Of a stretch of 64,000 bases of DNA, positions 32,423 to 40,437 are shown one piece after another. The stretch covers positions 62,001 through 126,000 of the forward strand of contig NZ_JABBWV010000001.1 in assembly GCF_012999535.1 (NCBI RefSeq), given 5' to 3'. The position numbers were made by a program, and so were the translations under genes. The notes under the pieces were generated by a model. The model worked only from the letters and a program-made list of their open reading frames with translations. It did no database searches and was not told the DNA's origin. The stretch comes from Microbispora sp. H11081. GTDB lineage: Bacteria > Actinomycetota > Actinomycetes > Streptosporangiales > Streptosporangiaceae. Within the stretch, counting starts at the first letter, position 1; every line of letters starts with the position of its first letter.

Positions 32423-33883
32423 ATGTCGCGCATATCCCCATCGCGCCGGCTCGTGCTGGGCGTGCTGTCCGCCACGATGCTGATGACGATCCTGGACGGC
32501 AGCATCGTGACCGTGGCCATGCCCGCGATCCAGCGGGACCTCGGCTTCGCGCCCGCCGAGCTGAGCTGGACCGTCAACGCCTACCTCGTCGCGTACGGCG
32601 GCCTGCTCCTGCTGGCCGGCCGGCTGGGCGACCTGATCGGCCGCCGGTCCATGTTCCTCGTGGGCAACGTCGTCTTCACCGCCGCGTCCCTGCTGGCCGG
32701 GGCCGCCACCGGTCCGGGGGCGCTGATCGGCGCCCGGTTCCTCCAGGGCGTCGGCAGCGCCATGGCCTCGGCGGTCGTGCTCGGGATCCTGGTGACGACC
32801 TTCACGGACGCGGCGGAGCGGGCGAAGGCGATCGGCGTATTCAGCTTCACCGGCGCCGCGGGGGCGTCGCTCGGCCAGGTGCTCGGCGGGGTCCTGACCG
32901 ACGCGCTGGGCTGGAACTACATCTTCCTGATCAACGTGCCGATCGGCGTGGTCACGATCGCGCTGGCGGTCCGGGCGCTGCCGGCCGACCAAGGGCTAGG
33001 CCTGTCGGCGGGCGCCGACGTCCTGGGCGCCCTGCTGGTCACGGCCGGGCTCATGCTGGGCATCTACGCCGTGGTCCAGATCGAGCGGTATGGGCTCCGC
33101 TCCCTGTGGTTCGGCGCGGTGTCTCTCGTGCTGCTGGCCGGGTTCCTCGTCCGGCAGTCGACCGCCCGCACCCCGCTCATGCCGCTGCGGATCTTCCGCT
33201 CACGCGCCGTCGCGGGGGCGAACCTGGTGCAGGTGCTGACGCTGGGCGCGATGTTCGCCTTCCAGGTCGTCGTGGCGCTGTTCATGCAGCAGGTGCTCGG
33301 GTACGACGCGCTCGGCACCGGCCTGGCGATGCTCCCGGCGGCGCTGTGCATCGCGGGGGTGTCGCTGTTCGTGTCCCCGCGGCTCATGACCCGCTTCGGC
33401 GCCCGTGCGGTGTTGCCGGCCGGCCTGGTGCTCCTGATCGGCGCGATGGCCTGGCTCGCCCGCGTCCCCGTCGACGCCCGCTACGTGACCGACCTGCTCC
33501 CCGTGATGGTGCTCGTCATGGGCGCGGGCCTGGTGCTTCCGTCGCTGACCACGCTCGGCATGTCCGACGCCCGCTCCGACGACGCGGGCCTCGTCTCCGG
33601 GGTGTTCAACACGTCCCAGCAGGTCGGGATGGCCGCCGGCGTCGCGGTGCTGTCCACGCTGGCCGCCTCCCGTACGCAGGGGCTGCTGGCGGGCGGGGCG
33701 GGTGAGGCGGTCGCGCTGACCGGCGGCTACCGGCTGGCCTTCACGGTCTCCCTCGCCCTGCTGGTCTCCGCCCTCGCGGTCGCGCTCCTCGTCCTGCGGC
33801 GGCCCAGGTCTGACGCGGAGAGGACGGATGTGGAGCAGGCGGACGGGGAGCGGGCGGCGGCGCTCCGGCCCGAGGGCCTGTGA
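32423..33883 (+). CDS. MFS drug:H+ antiporter, DHA2 (14-helix) family
   Basis: A 486-residue membrane exporter. The N-terminal half shows LDGSIVTVAMPAIQRDLG (motif D1 of DHA2 proteins), LLLLAGRLGDLIGRRSMF (loop 2-3 motif A) and GRRS-flanked helices; 14 hydrophobic segments can be counted. The C-terminal tail is hydrophilic and charged. AGGAGG lies seven bases before the ATG. The preceding MarR gene implies induction by a toxic compound. Confidence 0.93.
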   Translation: MSRISPSRRLVLGVLSATMLMTILDGSIVTVAMPAIQRDLGFAPAELSWTVNAYLVAYGGLLLLAGRLGDLIGRRSMFLVGNVVFTAASLLAGAATGPGALIGARFLQGVGSAMASAVVLGILVTTFTDAAERAKAIGVFSFTGAAGASLGQVLGGVLTDALGWNYIFLINVPIGVVTIALAVRALPADQGLGLSAGADVLGALLVTAGLMLGIYAVVQIERYGLRSLWFGAVSLVLLAGFLVRQSTARTPLMPLRIFRSRAVAGANLVQVLTLGAMFAFQVVVALFMQQVLGYDALGTGLAMLPAALCIAGVSLFVSPRLMTRFGARAVLPAGLVLLIGAMAWLARVPVDARYVTDLLPVMVLVMGAGLVLPSLTTLGMSDARSDDAGLVSGVFNTSQQVGMAAGVAVLSTLAASRTQGLLAGGAGEAVALTGGYRLAFTVSLALLVSALAVALLVLRRPRSDAERTDVEQADGERAAALRPEGL

Positions 33884-33992
33884 CCTTAGCGACCTGTGAC
33901 TCCAATCAAACGGGACCCGGCTGTCACCGGGGCGAGGTCGTGTGACGTCCTCTCCATGCGACCGGTGTCATCCCCCCGAATGCGGAGCCATC

Positions 33993-34199
33993 GTGGATTC
34001 ACAGACCTTTATCGTCCTCGCCGGGGCCTTCTTCGGCATCTGGCTCGTCTCCGACTACATCCGCAACTACCTGTCCAAATGCCCCAAGTGCAAGGGCAGT
34101 GGCACGCTCAAGGCCACCTGGTGGTCCGGGCGATACCGCCCCTGTCCGCGCTGTGGGCGCAAGGGAGAGGTTCCGCACGCCTTCGGCCCCAAGAGCTGA
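33993..34199 (+). CDS. Small membrane protein with zinc-ribbon
   Basis: A 68-residue protein: one hydrophobic helix (residues about 5-22, FIVLAGAFFGIWLVS) followed by a DnaJ-like zinc-binding half with two CxxC pairs (Cys30/33 in CPKCKGSG and Cys51/54 in CPRCGRKG). The GTG at 33993 has GGAG five bases upstream; the frame could extend to 33942. Its role is unknown; a membrane-tethered zinc finger could act in redox or protein-quality tasks. Confidence 0.7.
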   Translation: MDSQTFIVLAGAFFGIWLVSDYIRNYLSKCPKCKGSGTLKATWWSGRYRPCPRCGRKGEVPHAFGPKS

Positions 34200-34219
34200 G
34201 GGGCATCCGGAGAGTAGTT

Positions 34220-34273
34220 GTCAGGCTGTTCCTGACGCACTAGCCTTCGTGCTGGCGTCAGGAACAGCCTGAC
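34220..34273. promoter_or_regulatory. Paired palindromic operators around a -10 element
   Basis: GTCAGGCTGTTCCTGACGC (34220-34238) and its exact reverse complement (34255-34273) form a 19-bp inverted repeat. Each arm is itself a dyad GTCAGG-N5-CCTGAC. A TAGCCT hexamer, a probable -10, sits between them at 34241-34246. Two identical operators bracketing a promoter suggest tight autoregulation of the downstream zinc-finger/HTH gene. Confidence 0.75.
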
Positions 34274-34296
34274 ACGCTATCCCCTCTGGAGGCGAA

Positions 34297-34662
34297 ATGC
34301 CGGCCCCTTCCCTGGCGGAACAGGACATCCGCTGCTCGTTCTGCTCCAAGCCGAAGACCGCCGTGGCCAAGATGATCGCCGGTGCCGGCGTCTACATCTG
34401 CGACGAGTGCGTCGGGCTCTGCGGCGAGATCCTGGCGGCCCAGTCCGTCGAGGCGCCGGAGATTCCGTACGCCGAGAGCATGACCGGCGAGCAGATCCTG
34501 GAGCTCCTTCCGCGAATCGCCGAGGTCGGCGCGCAGGTCGAGGACAACCTGCGGGTCTGGGTCCACCGGGCGCGCGACCGGGGCGTGACCTGGGCCAGGA
34601 TCGGCGGCGCGCTCGGCATGACCCGCCAGTCCGCCTGGGAGCGGTTCTCCGGCGAGGAGTGA
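34297..34662 (+). CDS. ClpX-type C4 zinc finger fused to a helix-turn-helix
   Basis: The 121-residue protein begins with the ClpX zinc-binding domain (Cys13, Cys16, Cys35, Cys38; RCSFCSK...VYICDECVGLC) but has no AAA+ ATPase. Residues 65-95 are helical, and 97-117 (VTWARIGGALGMTRQSAWER) form a helix-turn-helix. This architecture suggests a DNA-binding regulator whose N-terminus dimerises or contacts partners as the ClpX domain does. GGAGG lies five bases before the ATG, and the upstream double palindrome is an obvious candidate target. Family members are common hypothetical proteins in actinomycetes. Confidence 0.8.
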   Translation: MPAPSLAEQDIRCSFCSKPKTAVAKMIAGAGVYICDECVGLCGEILAAQSVEAPEIPYAESMTGEQILELLPRIAEVGAQVEDNLRVWVHRARDRGVTWARIGGALGMTRQSAWERFSGEE

Positions 34663-34708
34663 CGCGGCCCTCACAAGTGGCAGGAACCCCAGGGGGAGTG
34701 GAGTGACG

Positions 34709-35518
34709 TCAGGCGCACCTGGCGCCGTTGACGCTGAAGGACGCCGGCTTCGGATTGGCGCCGGTGTTCGCGCCGGTGAAACCGATCCACAGGGTCTGCC
34801 CGGGGGCGAGGTCCTTGTTCCAGTCGTAGCCCTGGGCGTCCACGCCGGTGCCGTTCTGGCTCCACCGGGCCGACCAGCCGTAGGTCACCTGCTGGCCGTC
34901 CGAGGGGAAGACGAACGACAGGCGCCAGGCGGGGATGACCTGGGAACCGGTGTTGGTGAGCGCGATGGAGGTGCTCATGCCGTTCGGCCAGGACGTCGAG
35001 GTGTAGCTCACGCGGCAGGCGCCCGTGGGCGACGCGGACGGCGACGTGGTGGGGATCAAGTCGTTGTAGATCGTCACTGTGACCGGTCCCGACAGAGGGC
35101 CCCGGACGCCCGTGGTGTCGATGGCTCTCATCCGGAGGGTGTGCGTCTCGGAGACGACGCCGTACGGAGGGAACGGCAGGGTGACCTTCCCCTCGGTCGT
35201 CGACGCCGACGAGAAGGAGGCTCGCACGGTGAGCGCGCCGTTGACCTCCTCGACGACCTCGTAGCATGCGATGCCGTCCGCGTCCGTGGCGGGCGTCCAG
35301 CGCAGCGTGGCGGCGTTCAGGAAGACGTGCACGACCTCGGGCGTCCCCGGTGCGGTGGGAGCGTCACCGGACGGGGTGGGGCTGGTCGCGCACGGCGCCG
35401 CGGAGGGGTTCGGCACCGGGTCCGCCGCGGCACTGCCGAGGCCGGGGGTCACGAAGGCGGCCACGGCCGCGAGCCGCGGCTCGCCCGGCGGCGGTCTGTG
35501 GGATGGCGTGATTCGCAA
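34709..35518 (-). CDS. Secreted fibronectin-III/CBM2 cellulose-binding protein without catalytic domain
   Basis: About 269 residues: signal-like N-terminus (basic-free but Arg-containing start, then LAAVAAFVTPGLGSAAA), a linker with Pro/Ser, a fibronectin type III domain (about 60-155, TLRWTPATDADGIACYEVVEEV), a Pro/Ser/Thr linker, and a C-terminal family 2 carbohydrate-binding module with CRVSYTSTSWPNGM, Trp residues for cellulose binding and terminal NGARCA. No hydrolase domain is present. The only start in a sensible place is the TTG at 35518, with no ribosome-binding site; the start is therefore weak. It may display or scaffold cellulose binding outside the cell. Confidence 0.75.
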   Translation of the reverse strand: MRITPSHRPPPGEPRLAAVAAFVTPGLGSAAADPVPNPSAAPCATSPTPSGDAPTAPGTPEVVHVFLNAATLRWTPATDADGIACYEVVEEVNGALTVRASFSSASTTEGKVTLPFPPYGVVSETHTLRMRAIDTTGVRGPLSGPVTVTIYNDLIPTTSPSASPTGACRVSYTSTSWPNGMSTSIALTNTGSQVIPAWRLSFVFPSDGQQVTYGWSARWSQNGTGVDAQGYDWNKDLAPGQTLWIGFTGANTGANPKPASFSVNGARCA

Positions 35519-35566
35519 TATCTGTGTCGTTGACGCCAGGAAGCCCGGCGCAGAAGCATCGAGGGC

Positions 35567-36541
35567 ATGCAGCGACGCGTGGTCATCGTGATCTTCGATG
35601 GCTTCCAGATGTTCGATCTCGCCGGGCCGGCCGACGTCTTCACCACGGCGAACCTGCTCGTGCCCGAGCCCGGCTACCGGGTCGAGGTGGCGGCGGTACG
35701 CGCCGGGGCCGTACCGGCCCAGAACGGGATCGCGACCCTCGCGGAGACTCCGCTGGGCGAGGTCGCGGAGCCGATCGACACGCTGCTGGTCGTGGGCGGG
35801 CTCTCGGTGCCGGACCACCTGCGCGACCGGGAGTTGGTCGCGGGCATCGCCCGGCTGGCGGAGACGGCCCGGCGCGTCGCGTCCGTGTGCAACGGCGCCT
35901 TCCTCCTCGCGGAGGCCGCGCTGCTGGACGGCAGACGCGCGACCACCCACTGGCTGGTCGCGGGGGAGATGGCCGACCGCTATCCGGAGGTCGAGGTGGA
36001 CGCCGATCCCATCTACATCCGCGACGGGAACGTCTGGACCTCCGCCGGGGTCAGCTCGGGAGTGGATCTCGCGCTGGCGCTCGTGGCCGACGACCACGGC
36101 CACAGGATCGCCAGGAACGTCGCCCGCGGCCTCGTCGTGTATCTGCACCGTCCGGGCGGGCAGAGCCAGTTCAGCGCGCCAATGCGAGCCGCCGTCCCAC
36201 GTGCCGAGCCGCTGCGCGAGATCCAGGCGTTCATCGACGCCAACCCGGCCGAAGACCTCAGCGTGCCCGCGCTCGCGCGGCGGGCGGGGATGAGCGAGCG
36301 GCACTTCTCCCGCGTCTTCACCTCGCAGACGGGGATCTCACCCGGCAGGTATGTCGAACGCAGCCGGGCCGACGCCGCCCGGCGTCTGCTGGAGACCACC
36401 GCTCATCCCCTGGACACGGTGGCCAGGGAGTCGGGGCTCGGCGCTCCCGAGACCCTCTATCGGGTCTTCCGCCGCCATTGGCGCGTGTCACCCGGCGACT
36501 ACCGCCGCCGGTTCCGATCGAAGGAAGGCAGCAGACCATGA
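35567..36541 (+). CDS. GlxA-family regulator (DJ-1/PfpI plus AraC HTH)
   Basis: A 324-residue transcription factor. Residues 1-170 are a DJ-1/PfpI-like domain with Cys108 in the nucleophile-elbow position (ASVCNGAF); residues about 220-320 are an AraC-type double helix-turn-helix (LSVPALARRAGMSERHFSRVF ... DTVARESGLGAPETLYRVF). Such proteins often activate genes for amine or nitrile metabolism. The stop overlaps the start of the next DJ-1 gene by 4 bp (ATGA), so the two form an operon. Confidence 0.93.
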   Translation: MQRRVVIVIFDGFQMFDLAGPADVFTTANLLVPEPGYRVEVAAVRAGAVPAQNGIATLAETPLGEVAEPIDTLLVVGGLSVPDHLRDRELVAGIARLAETARRVASVCNGAFLLAEAALLDGRRATTHWLVAGEMADRYPEVEVDADPIYIRDGNVWTSAGVSSGVDLALALVADDHGHRIARNVARGLVVYLHRPGGQSQFSAPMRAAVPRAEPLREIQAFIDANPAEDLSVPALARRAGMSERHFSRVFTSQTGISPGRYVERSRADAARRLLETTAHPLDTVARESGLGAPETLYRVFRRHWRVSPGDYRRRFRSKEGSRP

Positions 36542-37161
36542 ACGTCGCGATCCCCCTCTATCCCCGGTTCACCGCGCTCGACGCCGTCGGGCCGTACACG
36601 GTGCTGGCCTTCGCGCCGGGCTGCACGGTCACGTTCGTCGCGGCCGAGCCCGGGCCGGTGCTCGACGACCGGGGCAGCCTGAGCCTCGCGGCCACCGCGT
36701 CGTACGACGACCTGCCCGCGCCGGATGTCGTCGTCGTGCCCGGAGGCCCCGGGACGATCGAGGCGCTGTCCGATTCCGAGCTGCTGGGCTGGATCGCGCG
36801 GGCCCACGAGCGGACCCGGTGGACGACCTCGGTGTGCAGCGGCTCGTTCCTGCTGGGCGCGGCGGGGCTGCTGAAGGGCCTCAGGGCGACGACTCACTGG
36901 GGGTGGCTCGACCAGCTCGCCGGGTTCGGCGCCGAGCCGGTGAGCGAGCGCGTGGTGGTCGACGGCAAGGTCGTGACGGCGGCGGGCGTCTCGTCGGGCA
37001 TCGACATGGCCCTGACGCTGCTGGCCGCGATGCGGGGCGAGGAGACGGCGCAGGTCGTTCAGCTCGCCATCGAGTATGACCCGCGGCCGCCCTTCGACGC
37101 AGGCAGCCCGAAGACCGCCCCGGCCGGTCTGGCCGATCGGGCCCTGGCACTCATCGACTAG
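36538..37161 (+). CDS. DJ-1/PfpI family protein, isonitrile hydratase-like
   Basis: A 207-residue single-domain protein: Asp15 in FTALDAVGPY, the VVPGGPGT loop and Cys100 in TTSVCSGSFLLG, followed by TTHWGWLDQL. The pattern resembles isocyanide (isonitrile) hydratases, where an Asp and the elbow Cys are catalytic, but the activity is inferred. Coupling to the GlxA regulator suggests that this enzyme is part of what the regulator controls or senses. Confidence 0.82.
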   Translation: MNVAIPLYPRFTALDAVGPYTVLAFAPGCTVTFVAAEPGPVLDDRGSLSLAATASYDDLPAPDVVVVPGGPGTIEALSDSELLGWIARAHERTRWTTSVCSGSFLLGAAGLLKGLRATTHWGWLDQLAGFGAEPVSERVVVDGKVVTAAGVSSGIDMALTLLAAMRGEETAQVVQLAIEYDPRPPFDAGSPKTAPAGLADRALALID

Positions 37162-37198
37162 GCCGGGCGCGGCGGGTACGGCGGCCGGCCACACGTCA

Positions 37199-37249
37199 GG
37201 CGGCTCCCCTCATGCCCGAGGAAGCGCGGAGGGGGATCGGGGAGCCGCC
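37199..37249. terminator. Inverted repeat between convergent genes
   Basis: GGCGGCTCCCC (37199-37209) and its complement (37239-37249) form an 11-bp stem with a 29-base loop between the DJ-1 gene and the convergent coiled-coil gene. There is no T run, so terminator function is only a guess. Confidence 0.35.
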
Positions 37250-37261
37250 CGGCGTTCGCGG

Positions 37262-37786
37262 CTACGCGTCGAGGCCCTCGCTCTTGGCGACGACACGAGC
37301 CAGTTTGTCGGAGAACTCTTCCCGCCACGCCTTCTGGATCTGGATCTCGTCCAGCACGACGGCGAAAGCGCCGCGGAACTCTTCCAGGGTCTGGCGGATC
37401 GCGGCCGTGTCGGCGCGCAGGTCGTCCTGTCCCTTGCGCAGGTCTTCCGTGATGGTGCGCAGGTCGTCCTGTCCCTTGCGCAGGTCTTCCGTGATGGTGC
37501 GCAGGTCGTCCTGTCCCCTGCGCAGGTCATCCGTGATACTGCGCAGCTCGTCCTGACCCTTGCGGAGCTCGTCTTGTCCCCTGCGCAGCTCGTCCTGGCC
37601 GGTACGCAGCTCGGTGGTGATGGTGTAGAGCTCGTCCTGTCCCTTCTGTAGTTCGTGCTGACCAACGCGCAGATCGCTCATCTGCTCGCCGCACTTGATC
37701 AGCATTGCGTTCTGCAGCCGGACATCGCTCCTGATGCCGGCGATCTCCCGCTCTACGGCGTCGATGCGTTCCTCGGTCTCTGGCAT
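37262..37786 (-). CDS. Heptad-repeat coiled-coil protein
   Basis: A 174-residue soluble protein that is almost entirely coiled coil. From about residue 45 to 130 it consists of seven-residue repeats of the type GQDELRK / ITEDLRK / GQDDLRT. At DNA level a 42-bp unit (two heptads) is repeated about four times between 37415 and 37582, the first three nearly identical. The ATG at 37786 is preceded by a weak ribosome-binding site. Proteins of this kind are often annotated as t-SNARE-like; a scaffold or oligomerisation role is plausible, nothing specific is shown. Confidence 0.7.
   Translation of the reverse strand: MPETEERIDAVEREIAGIRSDVRLQNAMLIKCGEQMSDLRVGQHELQKGQDELYTITTELRTGQDELRRGQDELRKGQDELRSITDDLRRGQDDLRTITEDLRKGQDDLRTITEDLRKGQDDLRADTAAIRQTLEEFRGAFAVVLDEIQIQKAWREEFSDKLARVVAKSEGLDA
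37415..37582. repeat. 42-bp tandem repeats inside the coiled-coil gene
   Basis: Copies begin at 37415, 37457, 37499 and 37541 with an exact 42-bp period; the first three differ by only a few bases, the fourth is more diverged. Each encodes two heptads, so changes in copy number would lengthen or shorten the coil in frame. Confidence 0.9.
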
Positions 37787-37954
37787 GCCCGACAGGATAG
37801 GGACGCGGAGGTGATCACGCACGGTGAAATCGCGACCCCTGTGCGTCGGGTTTCCGTCGCCCGGGTCCATCGCCCCCGGAGCGGTGCGCTCAAGCGCGCA
37901 CTCGCGTCGGGAGCGGGAACGGCCGACGCGACGCGTCTTCTGTCGAGCGCGTCG

Positions 37955-38461
37955 TCAGTCCTGCGGCCAGTCGTCCGGAGACGACACATAAGTGCCGCGA
38001 TGGGGGACGGTGAAGACGTAGCCCTGGTCCCGTAGGTATCCGACGGCCAGTCGCACGGTGACCTTGGCCACGCCGTACTGCTCCATGAGCGCCTTCTCGC
38101 TGGGGATGGCGCGGTTCGGCTTGAACTCCTGGCGCCGGATGCGCTGCGCGACCTCTTCGGCGATCTCCTGGTAGAGGGGTTTCTTGCGGCGCACGCGCGG
38201 AGCGGCCTGATCGCCGACGAAGGTGCCCTCGCCCTGAACCGTGTAGACGAGACCCTGCTCGCGTAGCTCCCGCGCCACCCGGCGGGCCGTCGTCCTCGCT
38301 ATGCCGTACTCGGCCTCGAGTTGCGCCTCGCTCGGCATCGGGTTGCCGGGGGCCAGGTCGCCGCTGTGGATGCGCTCTCGAAGGATCTCGGCGATCTGCT
38401 TGTAGACGGGTACGGGGCCATCTCGGTCGAGCACGGTCAAACCATAGACCGAAACAGACAT
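37955..38461 (-). CDS. Tandem GntR winged-helix protein without effector domain
   Basis: The 168-residue protein contains two GntR winged helices in a row: residues 17-84 (VYKQIAEILRERIHSGDLAP ... GEGTFV) and 94-161 (LYQEIAEEVAQRI ... HRGTYV). The halves align over their length, so it arose by duplication. No ligand-binding domain is present. The ATG at 38461 has no clear ribosome-binding site; the GTG at 38434, six bases after TATGGT, would fit a leaderless start and keeps both domains. It may bind DNA as a single-chain dimer. Target genes are unknown. Confidence 0.85.
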   Translation of the reverse strand: MSVSVYGLTVLDRDGPVPVYKQIAEILRERIHSGDLAPGNPMPSEAQLEAEYGIARTTARRVARELREQGLVYTVQGEGTFVGDQAAPRVRRKKPLYQEIAEEVAQRIRRQEFKPNRAIPSEKALMEQYGVAKVTVRLAVGYLRDQGYVFTVPHRGTYVSSPDDWPQD

Positions 38462-38547
38462 GCTCGCACAAAATGCAACATCTTAAAGCGGTGGTAGATA
38501 CGGGTGGTAGACCGGAGGCGACGAGAGGACTTATAGTGACGGCGCTG

Positions 38548-39210
38548 CTACTCATCGTGCGGCACTCGGCGCCAGGCGGTGTCGGTGACGATCACGTGGT
38601 CGAGGAAGCGGAGGCCGACGGTGTCGGCGGCCTCGTGGAGGCGGGCCGTGACCTCGACGTCGGCGGGGCTGGGGTCGAGCGATCCGCTCGGGTGGTTGTG
38701 GGCGAGGCCGAAGGCGGCCCCGCCGGACAGGAGGACGGTGGTGACGATGTCGCGGACGGGCGCGGGAGTGTGGTCGCTGCCGCCCTCGGTCACCACGGTC
38801 CGGCGGAGCACGGCGCCGCGGCCGTCGCACACGACCACGACGAGCCGCTCGCGCGGCTGCCCGTGCAGCAGGGGAGCGGCAGCCGAAGCGATGTCGGCCG
38901 AGCAGGTGATCCGGCTTCGCTCCGGCTCCGCCTGGGCCCGCCGTACGAGATGGAACGCGGCCGCCACGCGCGCGGCCTTGGCGGGACCCACACCGGGGAC
39001 GGCGAGCAGCCGATGGGCCTCGGACCTGGCCAGCTCGCCGAGGTCGCCGCAGTGGGCGATGACCTGGGAGGCGAGGTCGACGGCGCTCACGCCCCTGCTG
39101 CCCGAGCCGAGCAGCAGGGCGAGCAACTCCCTGTCCGCGAGCGCCGCGGCTCCGGACGCCAGCAGCCGCTCACGCGGCTGGTCGGCCAGGGGCATGTCCT
39201 TGACGCGCAT
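38548..39210 (-). CDS. radC: RadC-like JAB-domain protein
   Basis: A 220-residue protein with an N-terminal helix-hairpin-helix region (LLAVPGVGPAKAARVAAAF) and the C-terminal JAB1/MPN metalloprotease-like domain with the HNHPSGSLDPSPAD metal motif. RadC was once linked to DNA repair, but its function is unresolved; such genes are frequent in mobile elements. The ATG at 39210 is preceded by GGAGG with eight bases spacing; a GTG at 39219 is the alternative. Confidence 0.9.
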   Translation of the reverse strand: MRVKDMPLADQPRERLLASGAAALADRELLALLLGSGSRGVSAVDLASQVIAHCGDLGELARSEAHRLLAVPGVGPAKAARVAAAFHLVRRAQAEPERSRITCSADIASAAAPLLHGQPRERLVVVVCDGRGAVLRRTVVTEGGSDHTPAPVRDIVTTVLLSGGAAFGLAHNHPSGSLDPSPADVEVTARLHEAADTVGLRFLDHVIVTDTAWRRVPHDE

Positions 39211-39265
39211 CGTCGGCACCTCCGGATGGGGGATCCGGATCGGTTGTACCAGTGGGCACCGACAG

Positions 39266-40003
39266 TCAGAGGAGGCTGGGAATGCCGTAGACCAGGCGGA
39301 ACCTGTCGCCGGGCACCACGGCGTCGCTGGTCTCCACCGGGCGATCCCCGGCCCAGTAGGTGCGCTCGATCTGGAGCACCTGGACGCCGGCGGGCAGCTC
39401 CAGCAGGTCGCTCTCGGTCGGCTGAGGGACGCGGACGTGCACCGTCTCGCTGATCTCGGTGAGCGGAAGACCGCTCGCCGCGAGCCGGAAGGCCGCGCTC
39501 CTGCGTTCGTACGTGCCTTCCTCGGGTGCCTGGCTCTGCCCTGGTTCGACCGGTTCGTACGTCGTGAGCAACTGCGCGGGGCGTCCGTCGCCGCGGAAGA
39601 CGTAGCGGGTCCTGATCACCGGGCTGCAGTCGCCGATGCGCAACCGGCGGGCGATGTCGGGAGGAGCGTCGGCGAGCTCGCTGCGCCAGCTCCAGCTGGG
39701 TTGTCGCCCGCCCGCCTGCATGTCGCTGGCGAAGGCGGCGTGTGGTTCCGGGAGGCGGCTGCGGTTGAGCGGGAGCAGGATCGGTTTCTCCCGCACCCGG
39801 TGCCCGGAGCCCACGCGGCCGATGATGAGGCCTTCCTGCGCGAGCACGCGCAGCGCGTGGCGGGCGGCCGTCTCTCCGACGCTGTATTTGCGGGTGATCT
39901 GGTGTCGCGAGGGGATCGGTGCGCCCGGGGGGAGCGTGCCGTCGACGATCTGGCGGCGAATGTCCTCGACTACACGCAGGTAGACCGGATCAGAGTTTGC
40001 CAT
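39266..40003 (-). CDS. GntR-family regulator with UTRA domain
   Basis: A 245-residue repressor-type regulator: GntR winged helix (residues about 6-75, YLRVVEDIRRQIVDGTLPPGAPIPSRHQI) and a UTRA ligand-binding domain (about 95-240). This HutC-like layout also includes the KorSA-type repressors of actinomycete integrative plasmids. The divergent small gene at 40117 shares its upstream region, which contains CCAA-ATC-TTGG (40034-40044) and CAACT...AGTTG (40090-40104) dyads, possible operators. Confidence 0.9.
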   Translation of the reverse strand: MANSDPVYLRVVEDIRRQIVDGTLPPGAPIPSRHQITRKYSVGETAARHALRVLAQEGLIIGRVGSGHRVREKPILLPLNRSRLPEPHAAFASDMQAGGRQPSWSWRSELADAPPDIARRLRIGDCSPVIRTRYVFRGDGRPAQLLTTYEPVEPGQSQAPEEGTYERRSAAFRLAASGLPLTEISETVHVRVPQPTESDLLELPAGVQVLQIERTYWAGDRPVETSDAVVPGDRFRLVYGIPSLL

Positions 40004-40116
40004 CAATCCATCCCTGAGGGGGTGACGGGTCTTCCAAATCTTGGCGTATTCACCGCGCGACCGAGAGTGACGGGGATGGCCTGTGACTCCAACTTTGCCA
40101 GTTGAAAGGGCTGCAA

Positions 40117-40437
40117 GTGGGCGCATCTGCCGATAAGCAGCCAGGTGCGGATATTCCCCTCCCGCCGCCCTATCACGGCATCCATGCCAGCCCTCCGTGG
40201 GACAGGCATTACAAGATCGCGTGGTCGAAACCCACGAACCGCAGCGACCGTGTGCGGGTGCACCGGCATACCTGCGAGTGCAAGGCGACGATCTACGAGC
40301 TGTGTTCGGCCGGGGGGCTGATGTTCATCCGGCGGACGAAACGGGGTGTGAAGGTGGAGGTCCGCGAGAGCGAACGGCTCGTTTCCGCCCGGATGCGGTT
40401 GCTGTGGCTGCGACTGCTCTCGGGTGAGGCCCACTGA
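40117..40437 (+). CDS. Small conserved hypothetical protein divergent from GntR gene
   Basis: A 106-residue protein, Pro-rich at the N-terminus, with a Cys-His rich centre (VHRHTCECKATIYELC) and a basic C-terminus (RMRLLWLRLLSGEAH). The GTG at 40117 lies six bases after GAAAGGG; a TTG at 40102 is possible but less likely. No family is recognised. The head-to-head arrangement with a GntR-UTRA gene suggests joint control and resembles control modules of actinomycete mobile elements, as inference. Confidence 0.6.
   Translation: MGASADKQPGADIPLPPPYHGIHASPPWDRHYKIAWSKPTNRSDRVRVHRHTCECKATIYELCSAGGLMFIRRTKRGVKVEVRESERLVSARMRLLWLRLLSGEAH

Noticed and set aside
24002-40437. Insertion sequence or prophage in the accessory block
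   Set aside because: No transposase, integrase, phage structural gene or terminal repeat was found.
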